Source of the DNA: Chamaelirium japonicum
Lineage: Eukaryota; Streptophyta; Magnoliopsida; Liliales; Melanthiaceae
NCBI GenBank assembly: GCA_947650365.1
Contig: CANTAL010000027.1
Coordinates: 372,001-436,000, forward strand
Length of the DNA stretch: 64,000 nt
Reading direction: 5' to 3'
This document shows, piece by piece, positions 27,440-41,103 of the stretch. How positions within the stretch are numbered: position 1 is the stretch's first letter; each line of letters starts with the position of its first letter. Made by a program: the position numbers and the translations under genes. Below the pieces are notes generated by a model. It ran no database searches. It saw only the letters and a list, made by a program, of their open reading frames with translations, and was not told the DNA's origin.

Positions 27440-28426
27440 GATCCATTCTAATTCATTCGTAGGAATGTATCCATTCTAATTCATTCGTACGTTCCATTCT
27501 AATTCAATTGCACGATCCATTCTAATTCATTCATACGATCCATTCTAATTCATTCGTACGATCCATTCTAATTAATTCCTACGATCTATTCTTACTCATT
27601 CGTACGATCCATTCTAATTCATTCGCACGAATGTATCCATTCTAATTCATTCGTACGATCCATTCTAATTCATTTGCATGATCCATTCTAATTCATTCAT
27701 ACGATCCATTCTAATTCATTCGCACGATCCATTCTAATTCATTCATACAATCCATTCTAATTCTGTCGCACGAATGTATCCATTCAAATTCATTCGTGCG
27801 ATCCACCCTAATTCCTTCGTATGATCTATTCTAAATCATTCGCACGAATGTATCTATTCTAATCCATTCGTACGATCCATTCGAATTCATTTATACGATC
27901 CATTCTAATTCATTCATATGATCCATTCTAATTCATTCGCACGAATGTATCCATTCTAATTCATTCGTACGATCCATTCTAATTCATTCGCACAATCGAT
28001 TCTAATTCATTCGTACGATCCATTCTTATTCATTCGCACGATCCATTCTAATTCATTTGTACGATCCATTCTAATTCATTCATATAATCTATTCTAATTC
28101 TTTTGCACGAATGTATCCATTCTAATTCATTTCTTACGATCCATTCTAATTCCATCGTACGATCCATTCTAATTCATTCCCATGAATGTATCCATTCTAA
28201 TTCATACGTACGATCCATTCTAATTCAATCATACAATCCAATCTAATTCATTCATACGATCTATTCCAATTCATTCGCACGAATGTATCCATTCTAATTC
28301 ATTCGTACGATCCATTGTAATTCATTCACACAATCTATTCTAATTCATTCGTACGATCCATTCTAATTTATTAGCATGATCCATTCTAATTCATTCGTAC
28401 GATCCATTCTATTTCATTCGTACGAT

Positions 28427-28439
28427 CCATTCTTACGAT
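28427..28439 (+). repeat. 13-bp truncated TTAC monomer, recurrent
   Basis: A copy reading GATCCATTCTTAC is directly followed by a new GATCC, again a 10-bp loss. The same arrangement, flanked by TATTTC copies on both sides, occurs near 51,530, 57,670 and 63,330, so it was amplified with the ~5.7-6.1 kb block. Confidence 0.8.
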
Positions 28440-31400
28440 CCATTCTATTTCATTCGTACGATCCATTCTTACTTATTCGTACGATCCATTCTAATTCATT
28501 CGCACGAATGTATCCATTCTAATTCGTTCATACGTTCCATTCTAATTCATTCGCACGATCCATTCTAATTCATTCGTACGATCCATTCTAATTCATTCGT
28601 ACGATCCATTCTAATTCATTCGCATGATCCATTCTAATTCATTCATACGATCCATTCTAATTCATTCAAACGGTCCATTCTAATTCATTCGAACGAATGT
28701 ATCCATTCTAATTCATTTGTACGATCCATTCTAATACATTCGCACAATCTATTCTAATTCATTCGTACGATCCATTCTATTTCATTCGTACGATCCATTC
28801 TTACTCATTCGTACGATCCATTCTAATTCATTCGCACGAATATATCCATTCTAATTCATTCATACGATCCATTCAAATTCATTTGCACGATCCATTCTAA
28901 TTCATTCATACGATCCATTCTAATTCATTCATACGATTCATTCTAATTCATTCACACAATCTATTCTAATTCATTCGTACGATCCATTCTAATTCATTAG
29001 CACGATCCATTCTAATTAATTCGTACGGTCCATTCTATTTCATTCGTACGATCCATTCTTACTCATTCGTACGATCCATTCTAATTCATTCGCACGAATG
29101 TATCTATTCTAATTCATTCGAACGATCCATTCTAATTCATTCGCACGATCCATTCCAATTCATTCATACGATCCATTCTAATTCATTCGTACGATCCATT
29201 CTAATTCATTCGCATGATCCATTCTAATTTATTCATACGATCCATTCTAATTCATTCATACAATCCATTCCAATTCTTTCGCACGACTGTATCCATTCTA
29301 ATTCATTTGTGTGCTCCACCCTAATTCCTTCGTATGTTCCATTCTAATTCATTCACACGAATGTATCCATTCTAATTCATTCGTACGATCCATTCGAATT
29401 CATTCATACGATCTATTCTAATTCATTCATACGATCCATTCTAATTCATTCCCACGAATGTATCTATTCTAATTCATTCGTATGATCCATTATAATTCAT
29501 TCGCACAATCTATTCTAATTCATTCGTACGATCTATTCTAATTTATTTGAACGATCCATTCTAATTCATTTGCACGATCCATTCTAATTCATTCATACAA
29601 TCCATTCTAATTCTTTTGCACTAATGTATCCATTCTAATTCCTTCGTACGATCTATTCTAATTCCTTCGTACGATCCATTCTAATTCCTTCATACGATCC
29701 ATTCTATTTCATTCGTATGATCCATTCTAATTCGTTCGTACGATCCATTCTAATTTATTCCCATGAATGTATCCATTCTAATTAATACGTACGATCCATT
29801 CTAATTCATTCATACGATCCAATCTAATTCATTCATACGATCCATTCTAATTCATTCGCACGAATGTATCCATTCTAATTCATTCGTACGATCTATTCTA
29901 ATTCATTCGCACAATCTATTCTAATTCATTCGTACGATCCATTCTAATTCATTAGCACGGTCCATTCTAATTCATTCGTACGATCCATTCTATTTCATTC
30001 GTACGATCCATTCTAATTCATTCGCATGAATGTACCTATTCTAATTCATTCGTACGATCCATTCTAATTCATTCGCTGATCCATTCTAATTCATTCGTAC
30101 GATCCATTCTAATTCATTCGTATGATCCATTCTAATTCATTCGCATGATCCATTCTAATTTATTCATACGATCCATTCTAATTCATTCATACAATCCATT
30201 CTAATTTTTTCGCTCGAATGTATCCATTCTAATTCATTCGTATGATCCACCCTAATTCCTTCATATGATCCATTCTAATTCATTCGCACGAATATATCCA
30301 TACGATCCATTCGAATTCATTCATACGATCCATTCTAATTTATTCATACAATCCATTCTAAATCATTCGTACGAATGTATCCATTCTAATTTATTCGTAT
30401 GAATGTATCCATTTTAATTCATTCGTACGATCCATTCCAATTCATTCGCACGATCCAATCTAATTCATTCGCACGATCCATTCTAATTCATTCATACGAT
30501 CCATTCTATTTCATTCGTACGATCTATTCTTACTCATTCGTACGATCCATTCTAATTCATTCGCATGAATGTATCCATTCTAATTCATTCGTACGATCCA
30601 TTCTATTTCATTCGCACGATCTATTCTAATTCATTCATACGATCCATTCTAATTCATTCGTACGATCCATTCTAATTCATTCGCACGATCCATTCTAATT
30701 CATTCATACGATCCATTCTAATTCATTCATACAATCCATTCTAATTCTTTCGCACGAATTTATCCATTCTAATTCATTCGTACGATCCACCCTAATTCCT
30801 TCGTATGATCCATTCTAATTCATTCGCATGAATGTATCCATTCTAATTCATTCGTAAGATCCATTCGAATTCTTTTATACGATCCATTCTAATTCATTCA
30901 TACGATCTATTCTAATTCATTCACACGAATGTATCCATTCTAATTCATTCGTACGATCTATTCTAATTCATTCGCACAATCTATTCTAATTCATTCATAC
31001 GATCCATTCTAATTCATTCGCACGATCCATTCTAATTCATTTGTACGATCCATTCTAATTCATTCATACAATCCATTCTAATTCTTTTGTACGAATGTAT
31101 CCATTCTAATTCATTCGTACGATCCATTCTAATTCCTTGATACGATCCATTCTAATTCCTTCGTATGATCCATTCTAATTCCTTCGTTCGACCCATTCTA
31201 ATTCATTCTCATGAATGTATCCATTCTAATTCATACATACAATCCATTCTAATTTATTCATACGATCCAATCTAATTCATTCATACGATCCATTCTAATT
31301 CATTCGCACGAATATATCCATTCTAATTCATTATAATTCCTTCGTACGATCCATTCTAATTCCATCGCACGAATGTATACATTCTAATTCATTCGTACGA

Positions 31401-32670
31401 TTCATTCTAATTCATTCGCACAATCTATTCTAATTCATTCGTACGATCCATTCTAATTCATTAGCACGATCGATTCTAATTCATTCGTACGATCCATTCG
31501 AATTCATTCATACGATCTATTCTAATTCATTCATACGATCCATTCTAATTCATTCGCACGAATGTATCTATTCTAATTCATTCGTATGATCCATTCTAAT
31601 TCATTCGCACAATCTATTCTAATTCATTCGTACGATCTATTCTAATTCATTTGTACGATCCATTCTAATTCATTTGCACGATCCATTCTAATTCATTCAT
31701 ACAATCCATTCTATTTTTTTTGCACTAATGTATCAATTCAAATTCCTTCGTACGATCTATTCTAATTCCTTCGTACGATCCATTCTAATTCATTCGTACG
31801 ATCCATTCTATTTCATTCGTACGATCCATTCTTACTCATTCTTACGATCCATTCTAATTCATTCGCATGAATATATCCATTCTAATTCATTCGTACGATC
31901 CATTCTAATTCATTCGCACGATCTATTCTAATTCATTCATACGATCCATTATAACTCATTCGTACGATCCATTCTAACTCATTCGCACGATCTATTCTAA
32001 TTCATTCGTACGATCCATTCTAATTCTTTCATACAATCCATTGTAATTCTTTCGCACGAATGTATCCATTCTAATTCATTCGTACGATCCACCCTAATTC
32101 CTTCGTATGGTCCATTCTAATTTATTTGCATGAATGTATCTATTCTAATTCATTCGTACGATCTATTCGAATTCATTCATACGATCCATTCTAATTCATT
32201 CATACGATCCATTCTAAGTCATTCGCAGGAATATATCCATTCTAATTCATTCGTACGATCCATTCTAATTTATTCGCACAATCTATTCTAATTCATTCGT
32301 ACAATCCATTCTAATTCATTCGCACGATCCATTCTAATTCATTTGTACGATCCATTCTAATTTATTCTTACAATCCATTCTAATTCATTTGCATGAATGA
32401 ATCCATTCTAATTCTTTCGTACGATCCATTCTAATTCATTCATACGATCCATTCTAATTCCTTCGTATGACCTATTCTAATTCCTTCGTTTGATCCATTC
32501 TAATTCATTCACATGAATGTATCCATTCTAATTCATACGTACGACCCATTCTAATTCATTCATACGATCCAATCTAATTCATTCATACGCCCATTCTAAT
32601 TCATTCATACGATCCAATCTAATTCATTCATACGATCCATTCTAATTCATTCGCATGAATGTATCCATTC

Positions 32671-35600
32671 TAATGCATTCTAATTCCTTCGTACGATCCA
32701 TTCGTACGATCCATTCTAATTCCTTCGCACGAATATATCCATTCTAATTCATTCGTACGATTTATTCTAATTCATTCGCACAATCTATTCTAATTCATTC
32801 GTACGATCCATTCTAATTCTTTAGCACGATCGATTCTAATTCATTCGTACGATCCATTCTATTTCATTCGTACGATCCATTCTTACTCATTCGTACGATC
32901 CATTCTAATTCATTCACACGAATGTATCCATTCTAATTCATTCGTACGATCCATTCTAATTCATTCGCACGATCCATTCTAATTCATTCATACGATCTAA
33001 TCTAATTCATTCGTACGATCCATTCTAATTCATTCGCACGATCCATTCTAATTCATTCATATGATCCATTCTAATTCATTCATACAATCCATTCTAATTC
33101 ATTCATACAATCTATTCTAATTCATTCGTACGATCCATTCTAATTCATTAACATGATCCATTCAAATTCATTCGTACGATCCATTCTATTTCATTGCAAC
33201 GATCCATTCTTACTCATTTGTACGACCCATTCTAATTCATTCGCACGAATGTATCCATTCTAATTCATTCGTACGATCCATTCTAATTCATTTGCATGAT
33301 CCATTCTAATTCATTCATACGATCCATTCTAATTCATTCGTACGATCCATTCTAATTCATTCGTATGATCCATTCTAATTCATTCGCACGATCTATTCTA
33401 ATTCATTCGTACGATCCATTCTAATTCATTAGTACGATTCATTCTAATTCATTCGTACGATCCATTCTATTTCATTCGTACGATCCATTCTTACTCATTC
33501 GTACGATCCATTCTAGTTTATTCGCACGAATGTGTCCATTCTAATTCATTCGTACGATCCATTCTAATTCATTCGCACGATCCATTCTAATTCATGCGTA
33601 CGATCCATTCTAATTCATTCGTATGATCCATTCTAATTCATTCGCACGATCCATTCTAATTCATTCATACAATCCATTCTAATTCATTCATGCAATCCTT
33701 TCTAATTCTTTCGCACGAATGTATTCATTCTAATTCATTCGTACGATCCACCCTAATTCCTTCGTATGATCCATTCTAATTCATTCGAACGAATATATCC
33801 ATTCTAATTCATTCGTACGATCCATTCGAATTAATTCAGACGATCCGTTCTAATTAATTCATACGATCCATTCTAATTCATTCGTAAGAATGTATCCATT
33901 CTAATTCATTCGTATGATCCATTCTAATTCATTCGCACAATCTATTCTAATTTATTCGTACGATCCATTCTAATTCATTAGCACGATCCATTCTAATTCA
34001 TTCGTATGATCCATTCTATTTCATTCGTACGATCCATTCTTACGTATTCGTACGATCCATTCTAATTCATTTGCACGAATGTATCCATTCTAATTCATTC
34101 GTACGATCCATTCTAATTCATTCGCACGATCCATTCTAATTCATTCGTACGATCCATTCTAATTCATTCCTACGAACCATTCTAATTCATTCGCACGATC
34201 CATTCTAATTCATTAATACGATCCATTCTAATTCATTCATACAATCCATTCTAATTCTTTCGCACGAATGTATCCATTCTAATTCATTCGTACAATCCAC
34301 CCTAATTCGTTCGTATGATCCATTCTAATTCATTCGCACGAATGTATCTATTCTAATTCATTTGTACGATCCATTCGAATTCATTCATACGATCCATTCT
34401 AATTCATTCATACGATCCATTCTAATTCATTCGTACGAATGTATCCATTCTAATTCATTCGTACAATCCATTCTAATTCATTCGCACAATCTATTCTAAT
34501 TCATTCGTACGATCCATTCTAATTCATTCGCACGATCCATTCTAATTCATTTGTACGATCCATTCTAATTCATTCATACAATCCATTCTAATTCTTTTGC
34601 ACGAATGTATCCATTCTAATTTATTCGTACGATCCATTCTAATTCCTTCATACGATCCATTCTAATTCCTTCGTATGATCCATTCTATTACCTTCGTTCG
34701 ATCCATTCTAATTCATTCCCATGAATGTATCCATTCTAATTCATACGTACATTCTATTCTAATTCATTCATACGATCCAATCTAATGTATCGCACGAATG
34801 TATCCATTCTAATTCCTTCGTACGATCCATTCGTACGATACATTCTAATTCCTTCGCACGAATGTATCCATTCTAATTCATTCGTATGATCCATTCGAAT
34901 TCATTCGCATAATCTATTCTAATTCATTCGTACGATCCATTCTATTTCATTAGCACGATCCATTCTAATTCATTCGTACGAACCATTCTATTTCATTCGT
35001 ACGATCCATTCTTACTCATTCGTACGATCCATTCTAATTCATTCGCACGAATATATCCTTTCTAATTCATTCGTACGATCTATTCTAATTCATTCGCACG
35101 ATCCATTCTAATTCATTCATACGATCAATTCTAATTCTTTCGTACGATCCATTCTAATTCATTCGCACGATCTATTCTAATTCATTCATACGATCCATTC
35201 TAATTCATTCATACGATCCATTCTAATTCATTCGCACGAATGTATCCATTCTAATTCATTCGTACGATCCAATCTAATTTATTCGCACGATCCATTCTAA
35301 TTCATTCATATGATCCAGTCTAATTCATTCGTACGATCCATTCTAATTCAATCGTACGAATGTATCCATTCTAATTCATTCATACGATCCATTCGTACGA
35401 ATGTATCCATTCTAATTCATTCTAATCCATTCGTACGATCCATTCTAATTCATTCATACGATCCATTCAATTTCATTCGTACGATCCATTCTTACTCATT
35501 CGTATGATCCATTCAAATTCATATGTATGATCCATTCTAATTCATTCGTACGATCCATTCTAATTCGTTCGCACAATCTATTCTAATTCATTCGTACGAT

Positions 35601-38600
35601 CCATTCTAATTCATTAGCACGATCCATTCTAATTCATTCGTACGATCCATTCTATTTCAATCGTACGATCCATTCTTACTCATTCGTACGATCCATTCTA
35701 ATTCATTCGCACAAATGAATCCATTCTAATTCATTCGTACGTTCCATTCTAATTCATTCGCACGATCCATTCTAATTCATTCGTACGATCCATTCTAATT
35801 CATTCGCACGATCCATTCTAATTCATTCATACGATCCATTCTAATTCATTCGCACGAATGTATCCATTCTAATTCATTCGTACGATACATTCTAATTTAT
35901 TCGCACGATCCATTCTAATTCATTCATACGATCCTGTCTAATTCATTCGTACGATCCATTCTAATTCATTCGTACGAATGTATCCATTCTAATTCATTCG
36001 TACGATCCATTCTAATTCATTCGCTCGATCAAATCTAATTCATTCGCACGATCCATTCTAATTCATTTGTACGATCCATTTTATTTCATTCGTACGATCC
36101 ATTCTTACTCATTCGTACGATCCATTCTAATTCATTCGCATGAATGTATCCATTCTAATTCATTCGTACGATCCATTCTAATTCATTCGCACAATCTATT
36201 CTAATTCATTCATACGATCCATTCTAATTCATTCGTACGATCCATTCTAATTCATTTGCACGATCTATTCTAATTCATTCATACGATCCATTCTAATTCA
36301 TTCATACAATCCATTCTAATTCTTTCGCACGAATGTATCCATTCTAATTCATTCGTACGATCCACCCTAATTCCTTCGTATGATCCATTCTAATTTATTT
36401 GCATGAATGTATCCATTCTAATTCATTCGTACGATCCATTCAAATTCATTCATACGATCCATTTTAATTCATTCATACGATCCATTCTAATTCATTCACA
36501 CGAATGTATCCATTCTAATTCATTTGTACGATCCTTTCTAATTCATTCGCATAATGTATTCTAATTCATTCGTACGATCCATTCTAATTCATTCGCACGA
36601 TCCATTCTAATTCATTCATACAGTCCATTCTAATTCTTTTGCACGAATGTATCCATTCTAATTCCTTCGTACGATCCATTCTAATTCCTTCGTACGATCC
36701 ATTCTAATTCCTTCGTACTATCCATTCTATTTCATTCGTATGATCCATTCTAATTCCTTCGTACGATCCATTCTAATTCATTCCCATGAATGTATCCATT
36801 CTAATTTATACGTACGATCCATTCTAATTCATTCATACGATCCAATCTAATTCATTCATACAATCAATTCTAATTCATTCGCACGAATGTATCCATTCTA
36901 ATTCATTCGTACGATCCATTCTAATTCATTCGCAATATCTTTTCTAGTTCATTCGTGCGAACCATTTTAATTCATTAGCCTGATCCATTCTAATTCATTC
37001 GTACGATTCATTCTATTTCATTCGTACGATCCATTTTTACTCATTCATACGATCCATTCTAATTCATTCGCACGAATGTATCCATTCTAATTCATTCGTA
37101 CGATCCATTCTAATTCATTCGCACGATCCATTCTAATTCATTCATACGATCCATTCTAATTCATTTGTACGATCCATTCTAATTCATTCGCACAATCTAT
37201 TCTAATTCATTCGTACGATCCATTCTAATTCGTTGGGACGATCCATTCTAATTCATTCGTACGATCCATTCTATTTCATTCATACGATCCTTTCTTACTC
37301 ATTCATACGATCCATTCTAATTCATTCGCACGAATGTATCCATTCTAATTCATTCGTATGATCCATTCTAATTCATTTGCACGATCTATTCTAATTCATT
37401 CATACGATCCATTCTAATTCATTCTTACGATCCATTCTAATTCATTTGCACGATTCATTCTAATTCATTCATATGATCCATTCTAATTCATTCGTTCAAT
37501 CCATTCTAATTCTTTCGCACGAATGTATCCATTCTAATTCATTCGTACGATCCACCCTAATTCCTTCGTATGATCCATTCTAAATCATTCGAACGAATGT
37601 ATCCATTCTAATTCATTCGTACGATCCATTATAATTCATTCATACGATCCATTCTAATTTATTCGCATGAATGTATCCATTCTAATTCATTCGTACGATC
37701 CATTCTAATTCATTCGCACAATCTATTCTAATTCATTCGTACGATCCATTCTAATTCATTTGCATGATCCATTCTAATTCATTCATACAATCCATTCTAA
37801 TTCTTTTGCACTAATGTATCCACTCTAATTCATTCGTACGATCCATTCTAATTCCTTCGTACGATCCATTCTAATTCCTTCGTACGATCTATTCTATTTC
37901 ATTCGTATGATCCATTCTAACACCTTCGTACGATCCATTCTAATTCATTCCCATGAATGTATCCTTTCTAATTCATACGTACGATCCATTCTAATTCATT
38001 CATACGATCCAATCTAATTCATTCATAAGATCCATTCTAATTCATTCGCACGAATGTATCCATTCTAATTCATTCGTACGATCCATTCTAATTCATTCGC
38101 ACAATCTATTCTAATTCATTCGTACGATCCATTCTAATTCATTAGCACAATCCATTCTAATTCTTTCGTACGATCCATTCTATTTCATTCGTACGATCCA
38201 TTCTTACTCATTCGTATGATCCATTCTAATTCATTCGCACGAATGTATCCTTTCTAAATCATTCGTACGACCTATTCTAATTCATTCGCATGATCCATTC
38301 TAATTCATTCATACGATCCATTCTAATTCATTCGTACGATCCATTCTAATTCATTCGCACGATCCATTCTAATTCATTCATACGATCCATTCTAATTCAT
38401 TCATACGATCCATTCTAATTCATTCACACGAATGTATCCATTCGAATTCATTTGTACGATCCATTCTAATTCATTCGCACAATCTATTCAAATTCATTCG
38501 TACGATCTATTCTAATTCATTAGCACGATCCATTCTAATTCATTCGTACGATCCATTCTATTTCAATCGTACGATCCATTCTTACTCATTCGTACGATCC

Positions 38601-41103
38601 ATTCTAATTTATTCGCAGGAATGTATCCATTCTAATTCATTCGTACGACCCATTCTAATTCATTCGCACGATCCATTCTAATTGATTCATACGATCCATT
38701 CTAATTCATTCGTACGATCCATTCTAATTCATTCACACAATCTATTCTAATTTCTTCGTACGATCCATTCTAATTCATTACCACGATCCATTCTAATTCA
38801 TTCGTACGATCCATTCTATTTCATTCGTACGATCCATTCTTACTCAGTCGTACGATCCATTCTAATTCATTCGCACGAATGTATCCATTCTAATTCATTC
38901 GTACGATCCATTCTAATTCATTTGCACGATCCATTCTAATTCATTCATACGATCCATTCTAATTCATTCGTACGATCCATTCTAATTCATTCGCACGATC
39001 CATTCTAATTCATTCATACGATCCATTCTAATTCATTTAGACAATCCATTCTAATTCTTTCGCACGAATGTATCCATTCTAATTCATTCGTACAATCCAC
39101 CCTAATTACTTCGTATGATCCATTCTAATTCATTCACACGAATGTATCCATTCAAATTCAATCGTACGATCCATTCGAATTTATTCATTCGATCCATTCT
39201 AATTCATTCATACGATCCATTTTAATTCATTCGCACGAATGTATCCATTCTAATTCATTCGTACGATCCATTCTAATTCATTCGCACAATCTATTCTAAT
39301 TCATTCGTACGATCCATTCTATTTCATTCGCACGATCCATTCTAATTCATTTGTACGATCCATTCTAATTCATTCATACAATCCATTCTAATTCTTTTGC
39401 ACGAATGTATCCATTCTAATTTATTCGTACGATCCATTCTAATTCCTTTATACGATCCATTCTAATTCCTTCATATGATCCATTCTAATTCCTTCGTTCG
39501 ATCCATTCTAATTCATTCCCATGAATGTATCCATTCTAATTCATACGTACGATCCATTCTAATTCATTCATACGATCCGATCTAATTCATTCATACGATC
39601 CATTCTAATTCATTCGCATGAATGTATCCATTCTAATTCATTCTAATTCCTTCGTACGATCCATTCGTACGATACATTCTAATTCCTTCACACGAATGTA
39701 TCCATTCTAATTCATTCGTATGATCCATTCGAATTCATTCGCACAATCTATTCTAATTCATTCGTACGATCCATTCTAATTCATTAGCACGATCCATTCT
39801 AATTCATTCGTACGAACCATTCTATTTCATTCATACGATCCATACTTACTCATTCGTACGATCCATTCTAATTCATTCGCATGAATGTATCCTTTCTAAT
39901 TCATTCGTACGATCCATTCTAATTCATTCGCACGATCCATTCTAATTATTTCCTACGATCCGTTCTAATTCATTTGTATGATCCATTCTAATTCATTCGC
40001 ACGATCCATTCTAATTCATTCATATGATCTATTCTAATTCATTCATACAATTCATTCTAATTCTTTCGCACGAATGTTTCCATTCTAATTCATTCGTACG
40101 ATCCACCCTAATTCCTTCGTATGATCCATTCTAATTCATTCGAACGAATGTATCCATTCTAATTCATTCGTACGATCCATTCGAATTCATTCATACGATC
40201 CATTCTAATTCATTCATACGATCCATTCTAATTCATTCGCACGAATGTATCCATTCTAATTCATTCGTACGATCCATTCTAATTCATTCGCACAATCTAA
40301 TCTAATTCATTCGTACGATCCATTCTAATTCATTCGCACGATCCATTCTAATTTATTTGCACGATCCATTCTAATTCATTCATACAATTCATTCTAATTC
40401 TTTTGCACAAATGTATCCATTCTAATTCATTCGTACGATCCATCCTAATTCCTTCGTATGATCCATTATAATTCCATCGTACAATCCATTCTAATTCCTT
40501 CATATGATCCATTCTATTTTATTCGTATGATCCATTCTAATTCCTTCGTACGATCAATTCTAATTCATTCCCATGAATGTATCCATTCTAATTTATACGT
40601 ATGATCCATTCTAATTCATTCATACAATCCAATCTAATTCATTCATAAGATCCATTCTAATTCATTCGCACAAATGTATCCATTCTAATTTATTCGTATG
40701 ATCCATTCTAATTCATTCGCACAATCTATTCTAATTCATTCGCACGATCCATTCTAATTCATTCGTACGATCCATTCTAATTCATTCGCACGATCCATTC
40801 TAATTCATTCATACGATCCATTCTAATTCATTCATACGATCCATTCTAATTCATTCACACGAATGTATCCATTCTAATTCATTCGTACGAACCATTCTAA
40901 TTTATTCGCACTATCTATTCTAATTCATTTGTACGATCCATTCTAATTAATTAGCACAATCCATTCTAATTCATTCGTACGATCCATTCTATTTCAATCG
41001 TAAGATCCATTCTTATTCATTCGTACGATTCATTCTAATTCATTCGCACGAATGTATCTATTCTAATTCAGTACTACGATCCATTCTAATTCATTCGCAC
41101 GAT
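32671..41103 (+). repeat. Right part of unit 2
   Basis: This part matches 9857-18199 of unit 1 with offsets of 22,792-22,904. Shared rare variants include ATTGCAA (10401 and 33193), TTAATTCAGA (11039 and 33831) and GTTGGGACG (14435 and about 37,230). It has no counterpart after 58538, because unit 3 has not reached this part when the window ends. Confidence 0.8.
40488..40584 (+). repeat. 97-bp segment present in unit 2, absent from unit 1
   Basis: After ACAATCC (17674 in unit 1, 40481 in unit 2) unit 2 has a CCTTCATATG copy, a TATTTTATTC copy, a CCTTCGTACG copy and a CCCATGAATG 28-bp copy before reaching ATACGTA. Unit 1 goes directly to ATACGTA. The difference of 97 equals three 23-bp units plus one 28-bp unit. 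Other cassettes carry this CCTTC run, so unit 1 most likely lost it. Confidence 0.85.

Larger units (their letters stand above)
25397..32670 (+). repeat. Middle, expanded part of unit 2
   Basis: The first half corresponds to 49.1-52.4 kb and 55.2-58.5 kb (CGTATGGTCC at 26223, 49361 and 55501; offset 23,138 to the first). The second half (29.3-31.9 kb) corresponds to 58.5-60.9 kb. CGTATGGTCC appears again at 32104, so this part contains a ~5.9 kb tandem return (26223 to 32104). It also contains a 46-bp local duplication at 27348-27439. Unit 1 retains only about 0.95 kb of the equivalent region. Confidence 0.75.
18200..41103 (+). repeat. Higher-order repeat unit 2 (22,904 bp)
   Basis: This unit opens with the same distinctive run as base 1 and ends where that run recurs at 41104. 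CCACCC markers lie at 18624, 20067, 21147, 22337, 23571, 24991, 26208, 27803, 29316, 30247, 30787, 32089, 33748, 34297, 36362, 37552, 39097 and 40103. Several intervals reproduce unit 1 exactly (1,080 and 549 bp) or differ by recognisable local events (1,443 = 1,351 + 92). It is the longest complete unit in the window. Confidence 0.82.

Noticed and set aside
30399..30629. Open reading frame of 76 codons, + strand, the longest in the window
   Set aside because: The same 23-codon periodic peptide (ILIHSYDPF, FIRT); it is open because the positions that would be TAA are changed to CAA, TAT or TTA. A 76-codon chance frame is expected somewhere in 64 kb of this repeat.
31728..31931. Open reading frame of 67 codons, + strand
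   Set aside because: Its partner at 60795 lies at the offset between homologous blocks (29,067), so the similarity of the two reflects duplication of the satellite, not conservation of a protein.
35310..35507. Open reading frame of 65 codons, + strand
   Set aside because: Repeat-derived; it spans a shortened monomer near 35388 (GATCCATTCGTACGAATG) that shifts the frame and by chance avoids the stop.
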